From Aeromonas tecta (GTDB lineage Bacteria > Pseudomonadota > Gammaproteobacteria > Enterobacterales > Aeromonadaceae), in NCBI RefSeq assembly GCF_000820185.1, contig NZ_CDCA01000025.1, positions 186,001 to 250,000 on the forward strand: a stretch of 64,000 bases of DNA, written 5' to 3'. Each line of letters begins with the position of its first letter. The stretch's first letter is position 1. The translations under genes were made by a program, and so were the position numbers. The notes below the pieces were generated by a model, which had not been told where the DNA came from, did not search any database, and saw only the letters and a list, made by a program, of their open reading frames with translations. Positions 1 to 7,994 of the stretch are shown one piece after another.

Positions 1-19
1 TTATCTATTGAGGCACCAT

Positions 20-1048
20 ATGCATAACGCAGACAGGGCTGTGCTTCGCATCGGCACCGGCATCGCCCTCGCGACGGGGATCTGCTACGGGCTGGCGCTG
101 CCGATGCCTCACCTCGGCGTCATCATGGCCTGGGTGGTGCTGTGTAAACCCGGCGAGCCTTTGGGGCTGAAGAAGGGGCTGGCTGGGGGTCTGCTGCTGA
201 TGGGGATGATGATAGGGGGCGTGCTGCTGGTCCCCCTGCTGACTCACTATGCCCTGGCGACCGTGCTGCTGGTCGCCCTGCTGCTCTATGTCCTGATGCA
301 ACAGGCCATGGCGGGCAAGGGGGCGGCGGCCATGCTGCTCATCATGGCCATCACGGTGATCCCGGTGGCCGGCCTCATCGAGCAGGCATTGGCCATCGCC
401 ATCGCCCAGATGATGGCGCTGGGGATCTTGGTCGGCACCCTGGTCAACCGGCTGGCCCATGCCCTGTTTCCGCCCCAGCCGGTCGCGGGCACGGCCAGCA
501 AACCGGTGCCTCAGCCCCCCGAACACCCCAAGCGCCTGGCGCTGCGCGCCGTGGTCATCGTCTTGCCGGTCTGGTTGCTGGCACTCGGCAATCCGGCTTT
601 CTATATTCCTGCCGTGATGAAGACGGTGGCGCTGGGTCAGCAAAGCACGTCTCTGAACGCTCGGGAGACGGGACGGGAACTGGTGCTGTCGACCCTGATG
701 GGGGCCTTGCTGGCGTTTGTACTCTGGCTCGGACTCAGCCTCTGGCCCTCCTTACTGATGCTGGTATTGATGCTGGGCCTAATGACGCTCTGGCTGGCGC
801 GAAGACTGATCCGGCTGGTGCCGGGGCGCTTTCCCCCCTCGTTCTGGAGCAACGCCTGGATCACCGCGCTCATCCTGTTCGGCCCGGCGATCGAGGACAG
901 CGCCACCGGCAAGGACGTCTGGCTGGCCGCCGCGATGCGCTGTGGCCTCTATCTGTTGGTGGCTGGCTACGGCTGGTTCTGTATCTGGGTGCTCGAGCAG
1001 TGGTGGCCTGTGGGCCGGCCATTGGCAGAAGCACCGGTAGGAGACTGA
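20..1048 (+). CDS. DUF2955 (FUSC-like) inner-membrane protein
   Basis: Predicted polytopic inner-membrane protein of 342 residues. Two hydrophobic blocks (about residues 10-140 and 180-325), each with several membrane segments, flank a proline-rich linker near residue 155. This layout is typical of the DUF2955 family, which resembles the fusaric-acid/aromatic-acid efflux (FUSC) proteins and is usually encoded beside an HlyD-type membrane fusion protein. The upstream partner would lie outside the window. I chose the ATG at 20 because a TGAGG Shine-Dalgarno precedes it. The reading frame is open back to the window edge, so a longer start cannot be excluded. The substrate is unknown. The next gene starts 2 bp after the stop, so the two are probably co-transcribed. 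Confidence 0.75.
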   Translation: MHNADRAVLRIGTGIALATGICYGLALPMPHLGVIMAWVVLCKPGEPLGLKKGLAGGLLLMGMMIGGVLLVPLLTHYALATVLLVALLLYVLMQQAMAGKGAAAMLLIMAITVIPVAGLIEQALAIAIAQMMALGILVGTLVNRLAHALFPPQPVAGTASKPVPQPPEHPKRLALRAVVIVLPVWLLALGNPAFYIPAVMKTVALGQQSTSLNARETGRELVLSTLMGALLAFVLWLGLSLWPSLLMLVLMLGLMTLWLARRLIRLVPGRFPPSFWSNAWITALILFGPAIEDSATGKDVWLAAAMRCGLYLLVAGYGWFCIWVLEQWWPVGRPLAEAPVGD

Positions 1049-1049
1049 T

Positions 1050-1469
1050 ATGTTTTCCATTTTTCTGGTCGGCATCCCAGTGATCCTGACCAACATGCTG
1101 TTGCAATCCCTGGTGTCCGTCTGGTGCATCCGTTTCTACATCAAACGATTTGGTGAGCGAGAAGGCATCCTGGCGGGGGTGCTGGCGCTGTTTGGCATCA
1201 TCACACTGGTGATGCTGGGCAACCTGGCTCAGATTGCGATCTGGGGGGCACTGTTTCTCTGGCTGGGGGAGTTCGCCACTCTGCAGGAGGCCATCTATCA
1301 CTCGGGGGTCAACTTCGCCACCCTGGGCTATGGCGACATCGTCATGAGCACGCAGTGGAAGCTGCTGGGGCCGCTCGAGGCAGTCAACGGCGCCCTGATG
1401 ATAGGCCTGTCCGGCGCCTGCATGCTGGCCGTGTTGCAGCACCACATTCGCAAGCAGCTGCCCGGCTAG
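1050..1469 (+). CDS. Small two-transmembrane potassium channel
   Basis: A 139-residue membrane protein carrying the K+ selectivity-filter motif TLGYGD near residue 92. The filter lies between a pore helix (about residues 75-90) and a final membrane helix (about 110-132). Two further hydrophobic segments precede the pore (about 3-25 and 45-70). This fits the Ion_trans_2/KcsA-like pore family, and no cytoplasmic RCK/TrkA-N domain is present. The gene follows the DUF2955 gene with a 1-bp gap, implying one transcript. The filter is intact, so potassium selectivity is likely. Gating and physiological role cannot be read from the sequence. Confidence 0.8.
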   Translation: MFSIFLVGIPVILTNMLLQSLVSVWCIRFYIKRFGEREGILAGVLALFGIITLVMLGNLAQIAIWGALFLWLGEFATLQEAIYHSGVNFATLGYGDIVMSTQWKLLGPLEAVNGALMIGLSGACMLAVLQHHIRKQLPG

Positions 1470-1627
1470 CCAATCCGCTTGCCACAAAGCTGGATGGCTA
1501 GCGTCACCGGCGTCACCCGCCTGCTAGCATAAAATGCGGCTACATTGGCTCTTAACGAAATGTTGTTTGGGCCGATTTTGCAGTATTCTTGCCCGCAGAC
1601 AATTGCCCAACAGGATAGTGCCCGTTC

Positions 1628-4564
1628 ATGTCGTCTACCGCGCTCAGTCACCTCCCCTCTGCCAGCCAGGCGCCGCTGTTTTTTCGCCTGGACACGCGCA
1701 GCCAACGGCTGGTCGCCCTGACCGATGTGATGCAGACCCCGTTGCACTGGCTCGATGAGCCCCGTGTGGCCTGGCCGGCCCAGTTGCCGGATGCCCTGCG
1801 CCAGCCCATAGAGCAGCGGCTCGCCAGCGGCCAGGGGGGCAAGCTGCTGCTGCGCTTCGCCGAGAAGCTTTGGCACATCTCGCTCTCCCACGAGCAAGAC
1901 GCCTTCTGGCTCATCTGCCTGCAGACCCTGCGCCAGGAGAGTGCGGCCAACCTGTCATTACAGTTGCCGCGCCTCAGCCAGATGGCCAGCCAGCAGCAGT
2001 ATGCCCCCATGCTGGAGACCCTCAAGGAGTGCCTCGGCGCCGATCGCCTCATCCTCTGGCACTATCAGGCTAACGGCCCCCTCGGCAGCGAGCAACTGAC
2101 CCCTGTCTTCACCCTGGGGGTCGATTCTCTCGGCGCCATCCGGGGCGATAGCCGCTATATCCGGGCCCTGCGTACCCGCGGCGCCCTGAGCTTCTCGGAG
2201 GCGGCCCACCAGCCTATGCTGAGCCAGCACTATTATCTGGCGGATGCCAATGTCAGCTCCCGCCTGGATGGAGCCCTGCTGGAGCAGGAGAAACTCATCG
2301 GCGCGCTCAGCCTCGAATTTCTCGAGACGACCCAGCCAAATGAAGAGATGTTGCAACTGGTGCGTCACTGCGCCCAGATGCTGGGCCACTGGCAACCGGC
2401 TCCCAAGGCGCAAGAGCTGCCTCTGTCACTGCCTGCCGAGCTGACCCTCAAGACCGGTCACGACTACTGCCGGGCCTTGATAGGCTGGGCCATCGCCTCC
2501 AGCGGGGCCCGTATCGGCTGGCTCGGTGAATACCAGCCGCGAGGGCAGGAGCTTTGGCTCATCCCCCGTTGTGTGCAGGAAGGGGATGCCATTTCCTCCC
2601 GCCAGCCGTTCAATATCAATCAGGGACCAGGCCAGGATCTGTTTCACCACGGCCAGGCGCTCTACGTGGAAGACTTGCCCCTGCGCTACCCCCAGGCGAC
2701 CCGCTTGCTGGCGACGGAGGCCAAGGCCTATGTCGGCATCCCTCTGTGCATCGGCTCGGCGCCGCCGCTGGGCCAGCTCACCCTGCTGTTTGATGCGCCG
2801 CTGGCAGACCCTATGCCCCTGCTCGATGCCCTCAACAGCCAGCACGAACGCGCGGCCATCGAGCTGCAGCGCCTCGCCAGCGATGATGCCCTGCGTTTGG
2901 CCGAGGTAGCTTTCAACACCCACGACGGCCTGCTGGTGATGGATCACCACGGCATCATCCTCAAGGTCAATGCCTCCTTCAGCCGCATCACAGGTTTTCA
3001 GGACGATGAGCTGATCGGCCTTCATTTCGAGGTACTGCGGCCCAGCTATTACGGTGACAGCCTGCAAGACGAGGTCATCGCCGCCGTGACCCGGCAGGAG
3101 TTCTGGCTGGGGGAAGAGCAGTGCCTGCACCGAAGCGGCCACCTCTTCCCGGTGCGACTCATGGTGAGCGTCGTCAAGGACAGTGCCGGCGAGATCAGCC
3201 ATTTCGTCTGCAGCTTCTACGACATCACCGAGGAGAAAGAAACGGCTCGTCACATCGAGCAACTCGCCTATTACGACGATCTCTCCGGCCTCTACAACAG
3301 GCGCAGTCTGAACGACATCATGCAGCGCACCCTGCTCGCCCCGAGCGGACAATGGGGCGCCTTGCTGCTGCTGGATCTCGATAACTTCAAGTCGGTCAAC
3401 GACTCTCTCGGCCACGCCTGTGGCGATCTGCTGCTGCAGGCCGTGGTGGTGCGGCTCAAGTCCCTGCCGCAGGAGAATCTGGTGCTGGCCCGCACCTCGG
3501 GCGATGAATTCGCTCTGTTGTTCACCGCCCTCGGCCAGGGCTATGTCACCGCCAAGATCCTGGCGGAGCACTTTGCCCGTGAGCTGATGGGGATGTTTCG
3601 CAATCCATTCGACATCGATGACAACAAATTGCACTGCAGCGCCTCGGTGGGGATCAGCCTCTTTTGCGGTGAAGACAAGGATCATCTGATCCTGATGCAG
3701 CAGGCCGACACCGCCGCCCACATGGCCAAACGCTCCGGCCAGGGCAACTATGTGTTCTTTAGCGAGGCCATGGCCGACAAAGAGAAAAACAAGCTCGCTC
3801 TTAACAACCAGTTGCGCGATGCCCTGCGCAATCACGAACTGGAGCTGCACTATCAGCCTCAATACCGGGTCGATAACGGCAGCCTCTATGGCGTGGAGGC
3901 CCTGCTGCGCTGGCAGAAAAGCGACGGTACCATGGTGCCTCCTGCCGAATTCATCCCCATCGCCGAGGAGACCAGCCTCATCCAGGACATTGGCTACTGG
4001 GTGATGAAGACGGCGTGCGCCCAATACAGCTTCTGGCTCAACCAGGGGCTGGTCATTCCGCACCTGTCGGTCAACGTCAGTGCCCGCCAGTTCCACACCG
4101 CCGGCTTCGTGCAACAGGTGGAGTACATACTGCGCGATACCGGTATCCCCCCCTCCCGCCTGCTGCTGGAGGTGACTGAGTCCGTGGTGCTGGAGAACCG
4201 GCTCGAGAGCATCGCCAAGATGCACCAGTTAAAGGCGCTCGGCATTCTGATCTCCATCGATGATTTCGGTACCGGATATTCCTCGCTCGCTTATTTGCGC
4301 GATTTGCCCGCCGATGAGGTCAAACTGGATAGGAGCTTCATCCAGACGCTGGTTCACAGCGAACAGGACAGGGCCATCGTCAAGGCCATCCTGGATCTCG
4401 CCCGGGTGTTTCGCTTCACGGTGACCGCCGAAGGGGTGGAGGATGAGGAACAGCTCAGCGTGCTCAAGGAACTGGGTTGCCAGCACTATCAGGGCTTCCT
4501 GACCAGCCGTCCGCTCCCCGTCAAGGCGCTGGAGAGTCTGCTGGGCACCGGGCAACCCGGCTAA
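1628..4564 (+). CDS. GAF-GAF-PAS-GGDEF-EAL cyclic-di-GMP protein
   Basis: A 978-residue cytoplasmic signalling protein with no obvious membrane segments. Two GAF-like sensory regions (about residues 118-250 and 274-415) are followed by a PAS domain (about 424-540, ending in the usual DITEEK linker), a GGDEF domain (about 545-710) and an EAL domain (about 725-970). The cyclase signature is SGDEF (about residue 622) instead of GG(D/E)EF, and no RxxD inhibitory site is visible just before it. The EAL domain keeps EAL (about 756), the NVS asparagine, the LLLEVTES glutamate, DDFGTG (about 878), the lysine in VKLDRSF and the final EGVE. I infer that c-di-GMP phosphodiesterase activity dominates, although SGDEF cyclases can be active. 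The gene stands alone after a 158-bp gap. Confidence 0.9.
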   Translation: MSSTALSHLPSASQAPLFFRLDTRSQRLVALTDVMQTPLHWLDEPRVAWPAQLPDALRQPIEQRLASGQGGKLLLRFAEKLWHISLSHEQDAFWLICLQTLRQESAANLSLQLPRLSQMASQQQYAPMLETLKECLGADRLILWHYQANGPLGSEQLTPVFTLGVDSLGAIRGDSRYIRALRTRGALSFSEAAHQPMLSQHYYLADANVSSRLDGALLEQEKLIGALSLEFLETTQPNEEMLQLVRHCAQMLGHWQPAPKAQELPLSLPAELTLKTGHDYCRALIGWAIASSGARIGWLGEYQPRGQELWLIPRCVQEGDAISSRQPFNINQGPGQDLFHHGQALYVEDLPLRYPQATRLLATEAKAYVGIPLCIGSAPPLGQLTLLFDAPLADPMPLLDALNSQHERAAIELQRLASDDALRLAEVAFNTHDGLLVMDHHGIILKVNASFSRITGFQDDELIGLHFEVLRPSYYGDSLQDEVIAAVTRQEFWLGEEQCLHRSGHLFPVRLMVSVVKDSAGEISHFVCSFYDITEEKETARHIEQLAYYDDLSGLYNRRSLNDIMQRTLLAPSGQWGALLLLDLDNFKSVNDSLGHACGDLLLQAVVVRLKSLPQENLVLARTSGDEFALLFTALGQGYVTAKILAEHFARELMGMFRNPFDIDDNKLHCSASVGISLFCGEDKDHLILMQQADTAAHMAKRSGQGNYVFFSEAMADKEKNKLALNNQLRDALRNHELELHYQPQYRVDNGSLYGVEALLRWQKSDGTMVPPAEFIPIAEETSLIQDIGYWVMKTACAQYSFWLNQGLVIPHLSVNVSARQFHTAGFVQQVEYILRDTGIPPSRLLLEVTESVVLENRLESIAKMHQLKALGILISIDDFGTGYSSLAYLRDLPADEVKLDRSFIQTLVHSEQDRAIVKAILDLARVFRFTVTAEGVEDEEQLSVLKELGCQHYQGFLTSRPLPVKALESLLGTGQPG

Positions 4565-4629
4565 ACAGGTAGGATTTATAGGGCTTTATGTAATAAAATA
4601 ACGGCCTGCTCGAATCATTGGAGTCGTCT

Positions 4630-5469
4630 ATGTCAGTCATTAACCGGATCCCTGCCGTTGAAACCAGCGGCCCTGCCGACAGCGAGACCCTTAACCGGAT
4701 CCCGTCCGTCGAGCCCCACGACAGCACCGGTGTCATTGGCCGGATCCATTCCGTTGAGACCTGCGGCACGGTCGACGGCCCCGGTATCAGGTTCATCGTG
4801 TTCATGCAGGGCTGCCTGATGCGCTGCAAATACTGTCATAACCGGGATACCTGGGACACCCATGGTGGCCGCGAAGTGACGGTGCCCGAGTTGATGCAGG
4901 ATCTCACCAGCTACCGCCATTTCATGAATGCCTCCGGTGGTGGCGTCACGGCCTCCGGTGGGGAAGCCATGCTGCAGCAAGACTTTATCGCCGAGCTGTT
5001 TGCCGCCTGCAAAGCGCAAGGGATCCACACCTGTCTCGACACCAACGGTTTCGTGCGCCATTACGACGAACTGCTCGATCGGGTGCTCGACAACACCGAT
5101 CTGGTGCTGCTCGACATCAAGCAGATTAATGACGAAAAACACATACCGCTCACTCACGTCAGCAATAAATACACCCTGGAATTTGCACGCTATCTGGCGG
5201 CCAGAGGCCAGACCATGTGGATCCGCTACGTGGTGGTGCCAAGCTGGTCCGACGATGAAGAAAGTGCCGAAGGCCTCGGTCAGTTCATCGCCGAGCTGGG
5301 TGATTGCGTCGAGAAGGTGGAGCTGCTGCCCTACCATGAGCTCGGCAAACACAAGTGGGATGTGCTGGGCGATCATTATGATCTCACCGGGATCAGGCCC
5401 CCCAGCAAGGAGACCATGGACAGGGTCCAGGCCATCCTCGGCAAGTACCACCCCAACGTCAAATACTGA
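4630..5469 (+). CDS. pflA: Pyruvate formate-lyase 1-activating enzyme
   Basis: Radical-SAM glycyl-radical activase that installs the glycyl radical on pyruvate formate-lyase under anaerobiosis. The CxxxCxxC [4Fe-4S]/SAM motif lies at residues 62-69. It is followed by the family signatures [24 protein letters not shown] and LDTNGFVR, and the C-terminal [12 protein letters not shown]. The ATG at 4630 gives 279 residues, against 246 in E. coli. The extra N-terminus holds two additional copies of a motif like I-N-R-I-P-x-V-E (residues 4-11 and 21-28) before the canonical copy at 36-43. A TTG at 4618 is the only longer alternative. The substrate gene pflB, adjacent in enterobacteria, is not in this window. 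A strong terminator follows. Confidence 0.95.
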   Translation: MSVINRIPAVETSGPADSETLNRIPSVEPHDSTGVIGRIHSVETCGTVDGPGIRFIVFMQGCLMRCKYCHNRDTWDTHGGREVTVPELMQDLTSYRHFMNASGGGVTASGGEAMLQQDFIAELFAACKAQGIHTCLDTNGFVRHYDELLDRVLDNTDLVLLDIKQINDEKHIPLTHVSNKYTLEFARYLAARGQTMWIRYVVVPSWSDDEESAEGLGQFIAELGDCVEKVELLPYHELGKHKWDVLGDHYDLTGIRPPSKETMDRVQAILGKYHPNVKY

Positions 5470-5474
5470 TGACA

Positions 5475-5504
5475 AAGGGCTGACTCGAAAGGGTCAGCCC
5501 TTTT
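5475..5504 (+). terminator. Intrinsic terminator of pflA
   Basis: A 10-bp stem (AAGGGCTGAC paired with GTCAGCCCTT) around an 8-nt loop, running into TTTT, starts 6 bp after the pflA stop codon. Confidence 0.9.
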
Positions 5505-5578
5505 CTTCACCCGAACCATTCTGTCGATGCGCGCGTCTTTCATTCATCCACGGATGGCGGGATACCCTGGGAGATACC

Positions 5579-6220
5579 ATGACTGAAGGACAAGTCGCCG
5601 CCCTCCTGCTCTGGCTGGTGCTACTCGCATTCAGCCTGCGCAGCTCCCTGTTGCGCACTCTGCATGACAATCCCCTCTATCAGCATCTCTGTCTGGGCGG
5701 CGCCATCGCGCTGGTGCCGCTGTGGACCCTGCGGGCAGGTCTGCATGAGGGACTGGAGATCCATTTTCTTGGCCTCACCAGTCTGACCCTGTTGCTAGGC
5801 TGGCGCCTCGCCCTGCTTGCCCCTTGCCTCACCCTGCTGATCCTCGGTTATTTTGGCGTCACTGACCTGGCAGATTTTGGCTGGCAAGCACTCATCGGCA
5901 TCGGCCTGCCGGTCGCCATCAGCTGGTTGCTGTTTCTAGGGAGCTGGGCCTGGTTGCCTCGTCATCTGTTTGTTTATCTATTCGTGGCGGCTTTTCTCGG
6001 CGGGGCGCTGAGCATCTCGGTCAAGATGCTCGCCAGCGCGCTGCTGATGGGGCTGGATGATCGCTACAGCTGGCTAGTGATCAGCAGCGATTACCTCTCC
6101 ATCTGGCCACTGCTGCTCTTCCCCGAAGCCCTGCTCAACGGCATGGCCATGACCCTGCTCGCCGTCTACCGCCCCCACTGGGTCAACACCTTCTTCGACC
6201 GGGAATATCTGGGACGCTGA
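5579..6220 (+). CDS. CbiM-like energy-coupling-factor permease homologue
   Basis: A 213-residue, very hydrophobic protein with about six membrane segments. Its order of motifs (NPLYQHLCLGGAI, a GLEIHFLG segment, and FPEALLNG near the C-terminus) matches proteins annotated as energy-coupling-factor ABC transporter permease (CbiM-related) in Pseudomonas and Shewanella. The start is the ATG at 5579; the reading frame stays open far upstream through pflA in another frame, but that part is shadow. Neither a CbiO-type ATPase nor a CbiQ-type partner is nearby, so transport of cobalt or nickel is not supported by context. It is flanked by terminators on both sides and is probably monocistronic. Confidence 0.65.
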   Translation: MTEGQVAALLLWLVLLAFSLRSSLLRTLHDNPLYQHLCLGGAIALVPLWTLRAGLHEGLEIHFLGLTSLTLLLGWRLALLAPCLTLLILGYFGVTDLADFGWQALIGIGLPVAISWLLFLGSWAWLPRHLFVYLFVAAFLGGALSISVKMLASALLMGLDDRYSWLVISSDYLSIWPLLLFPEALLNGMAMTLLAVYRPHWVNTFFDREYLGR

Positions 6221-6230
6221 GTGCATATAA

Positions 6231-6255
6231 AAAGCCCGCAACTGCGGGCTTTTTT
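6231..6255. terminator. Bidirectional terminator
   Basis: AAAGCCCGCA paired with TGCGGGCTTT, flanked by A-rich and T-rich runs. It lies between convergent genes and can serve both the CbiM-like gene (plus) and the permease operon (minus). Confidence 0.92.
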
Positions 6256-6277
6256 TGTATCTGTCTTATCCACTCGA

Positions 6278-6970
6278 TTACACGGTGCGGGGGCGCAGGT
6301 GGGCGTGCCAGCGTGCTTCCCATTTCTTGAACAGCCAGACGATGACGAAGGTCAGTAGCATGTAGAGTACGCCGGCGGTCAGGAATGCCTCGAACGGGCT
6401 GTAGTAGCGGGAGTTGATGATCCGCGCGGCGCCGGTCAAGTCGACGATGGTGATGATGCCCGCCACCGCCGAGCCCTGCAGCATGAAGATTACCTCGTTG
6501 CTGTAGGCCGGCAGCGCCCGACGAAACGAGTTCGGCAAGATGATCCGCGTGAGGGTCTGCCAGCGGGTCATGCCGAAGGCACTGGCCGCCTCGATTTGCC
6601 CCTTGGGCATGTTGAGCACGGCGCCACGCACGATCTCGGCGGTGTAGGCGCCGGTATTGAGGGTGAACGCCAGCAGGGCGCAAAACCAGGCTTGGGCAAA
6701 CAGCTCCCAGGCGACGCTGTTCTTCAGCCATTCCCACTGGGCGGCGCCGTAGTAGATGATGAACAGCTGTACCAGCAGCGGGGTGCCGCGAAAGAAGTAG
6801 ATGTAGGCCCAGATCGGCCCCTTGATCAGCCAGTTGCGACTGTTGCGCAAGATGCCCATGGGCACCGCCAGCGCAAGACCGAGCATGAGAGACGCAGCCA
6901 CCAGCAGTACCGTGGTGTAGAGCCCCTGCCAATAGGTCGGCCACTCTTTGAGAATGATAGAGAAATCCAT
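6278..6970 (-). CDS. Basic amino-acid ABC transporter permease (HisM/ArtM type)
   Basis: A 230-residue inner-membrane permease, last gene of a four-gene import operon (ATPase, binding protein, permease, permease). Five membrane segments are visible. The motif YFFRGTPLLVQL (about residues 59-70), the LNTGAYTAEI segment and the EAA loop with the downstream ALPAYSNEV stretch are hallmarks of polar amino-acid permeases of the HisM/ArtM/GlnP class. Similarity is closer to HisM than to E. coli ArtM by eye. It should pair with the HisQ-like protein encoded upstream to form the transmembrane dimer. The 81-bp upstream spacer holds a degraded copy of the preceding gene's 3' end. Confidence 0.88.
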   Translation of the reverse strand: MDFSIILKEWPTYWQGLYTTVLLVAASLMLGLALAVPMGILRNSRNWLIKGPIWAYIYFFRGTPLLVQLFIIYYGAAQWEWLKNSVAWELFAQAWFCALLAFTLNTGAYTAEIVRGAVLNMPKGQIEAASAFGMTRWQTLTRIILPNSFRRALPAYSNEVIFMLQGSAVAGIITIVDLTGAARIINSRYYSPFEAFLTAGVLYMLLTFVIVWLFKKWEARWHAHLRPRTV

Positions 6971-7084
6971 GGCTTACCTCGTCTTCATGACAGTGTGACG
7001 CTCGGCACCCTTGCCGCAAGCGGGTGAGTTCATTGATGGCAACACCATGCTTTACCTCGTCTTGATGGCGTAATGACGCTCGGC
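6967..7084 (-). repeat. Partial duplication of the hisQ-like 3' end in the intercistronic spacer
   Basis: Two 40-bp copies (6967-7006 and 7045-7084) are about 80% identical with a 78-bp period. The functional copy encodes the C-terminus ERHYAIKTR plus stop of the HisQ-like permease. The second copy, just before the hisM-like start, still reads ERHTVMKTR plus stop in one frame but is not part of a gene. Confidence 0.8.
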
Positions 7085-7792
7085 CCATTTGAGCGCCGAG
7101 GTGGAGACTGCGGTGAAGATCAGGAAGATCAGCGCCACCGCCATGTAGAAGGTAAACGGCTGCTGAGTCGAACCCGCCGCCAGCGAGGCTTTGCGCACCA
7201 TATCATCGAGTCCGATGATGGAGACCAGCGCCGTGGTCTTGAGCAGCACCAGCCAGTTGTTGCCAAAACCCGGCAGGGCGTGGCGCATCATCTGCGGGAA
7301 CAGGATCCGCACAAACACCTGGGTCTCTCGCATGCCAAAGGCGCGAGCCGCCTCCAGCTCCCCCTTGTCCACCGCCAGAATGGCGCCGCGGAAGGTCTCG
7401 GTCATGTAGGCGCCGAAGATGAAGCCGATGGTCGCCACCCCGGCCGCGAACGGGCTGATGTCGATGTAGTCCGGCAGCAGGGAAACCCACTCCTGATTGG
7501 GATTGCTCGTCAGCAGGTAGTTGTTGTAGCTCTCGTTGATCCAGCTACAGAGGTTGTTGATCAGCACCTGACCGCCGAAGAACAGCAACATCATCAGCAC
7601 CAGATCCGGGATGCCGCGAATGACGGTGGTGTAGGCGGTGGCCACCCCGCGCGCCCACTTGTAAGGGGATAGCTTGGCCAGCGCCCCCAGCATGCCGAGC
7701 AGCAGCGCCAGCAGCAAGGAAGCCAGCGCCACCTCCAGGGTGACCCAGGCGCCCTCCAGCAGGGAGGTTTCGTATCCTTTCAAATCAAACAT
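7052..7792 (-). CDS. Basic amino-acid ABC transporter permease (HisQ/ArtQ type)
   Basis: A 246-residue inner-membrane permease, third gene of the importer operon. Features shared with HisQ are YTTVIRGIPDLVLMMLLFF (about residues 52-70), the GAYMTETFRGAI segment, and the EAA loop beginning EAARAFGMRETQ with GFGNNWLVLLKTTALVS after it. The insertion around residues 75-110 is longer than in E. coli HisQ. The ATG at 7792 (MFDLKG) is preferred; in-frame ATGs at 7804 and 7810 would add 4 or 6 residues. Its 5' end and its 3' end both have degraded duplicate copies in the flanking spacers. Confidence 0.88.
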   Translation of the reverse strand: MFDLKGYETSLLEGAWVTLEVALASLLLALLLGMLGALAKLSPYKWARGVATAYTTVIRGIPDLVLMMLLFFGGQVLINNLCSWINESYNNYLLTSNPNQEWVSLLPDYIDISPFAAGVATIGFIFGAYMTETFRGAILAVDKGELEAARAFGMRETQVFVRILFPQMMRHALPGFGNNWLVLLKTTALVSIIGLDDMVRKASLAAGSTQQPFTFYMAVALIFLIFTAVSTSALKWAERHYAIKTR

Positions 7793-7884
7793 ATGCAGCT
7801 CCATCGCCATTGGCCGGGTTCATCTCTTCAACACAAGAGGCCCCAGATCCTTTCACATCAACCACATGCAGCTCCATCGCAATT
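7774..7884 (-). repeat. Partial duplication of the hisQ-like 5' end
   Basis: Two 38-bp copies (7774-7811 and 7847-7884; period 73 bp; about 34 of 38 identical). The functional copy spans the start codon and first codons of the HisQ-like gene. The upstream copy carries GTG in place of that ATG and leads nowhere. Confidence 0.8.
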
Positions 7885-7887
7885 AAG

Positions 7888-7923
7888 CGGGCCCGTTACT
7901 CCCAGCGGGAGGCAACGGGCCCG
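7888..7923 (-). promoter_or_regulatory. Intercistronic hairpin after the binding-protein gene
   Basis: A 10-bp perfect stem (CGGGCCCGTT with AACGGGCCCG) encloses an inner CTCCC/GGGAG stem. No T-run follows on the minus strand. It lies 72 bp past the binding-protein stop. Such hairpins commonly stabilise upstream mRNA, so the binding protein is made in excess over the permeases; that role is inferred. Confidence 0.75.
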
Positions 7924-7994
7924 ATGACGCATCGTCCGATGACACCGCGGCGCGGCTAATCGAACCTACGGTGCTCGCCGTACAGCTCTTCTCG

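Noticed and set aside
2426-4225. 599-codon open frame on the minus strand
   Set aside because: It is the antisense shadow of the GAF-PAS-GGDEF-EAL gene; GC-rich coding DNA gives long antisense frames, and the translation has no recognisable domain.
4928-5578. Long N-terminal extension of the CbiM-like protein
   Set aside because: It overlaps pflA in another frame and crosses the pflA terminator; the hydrophobic family region starts at 5579.
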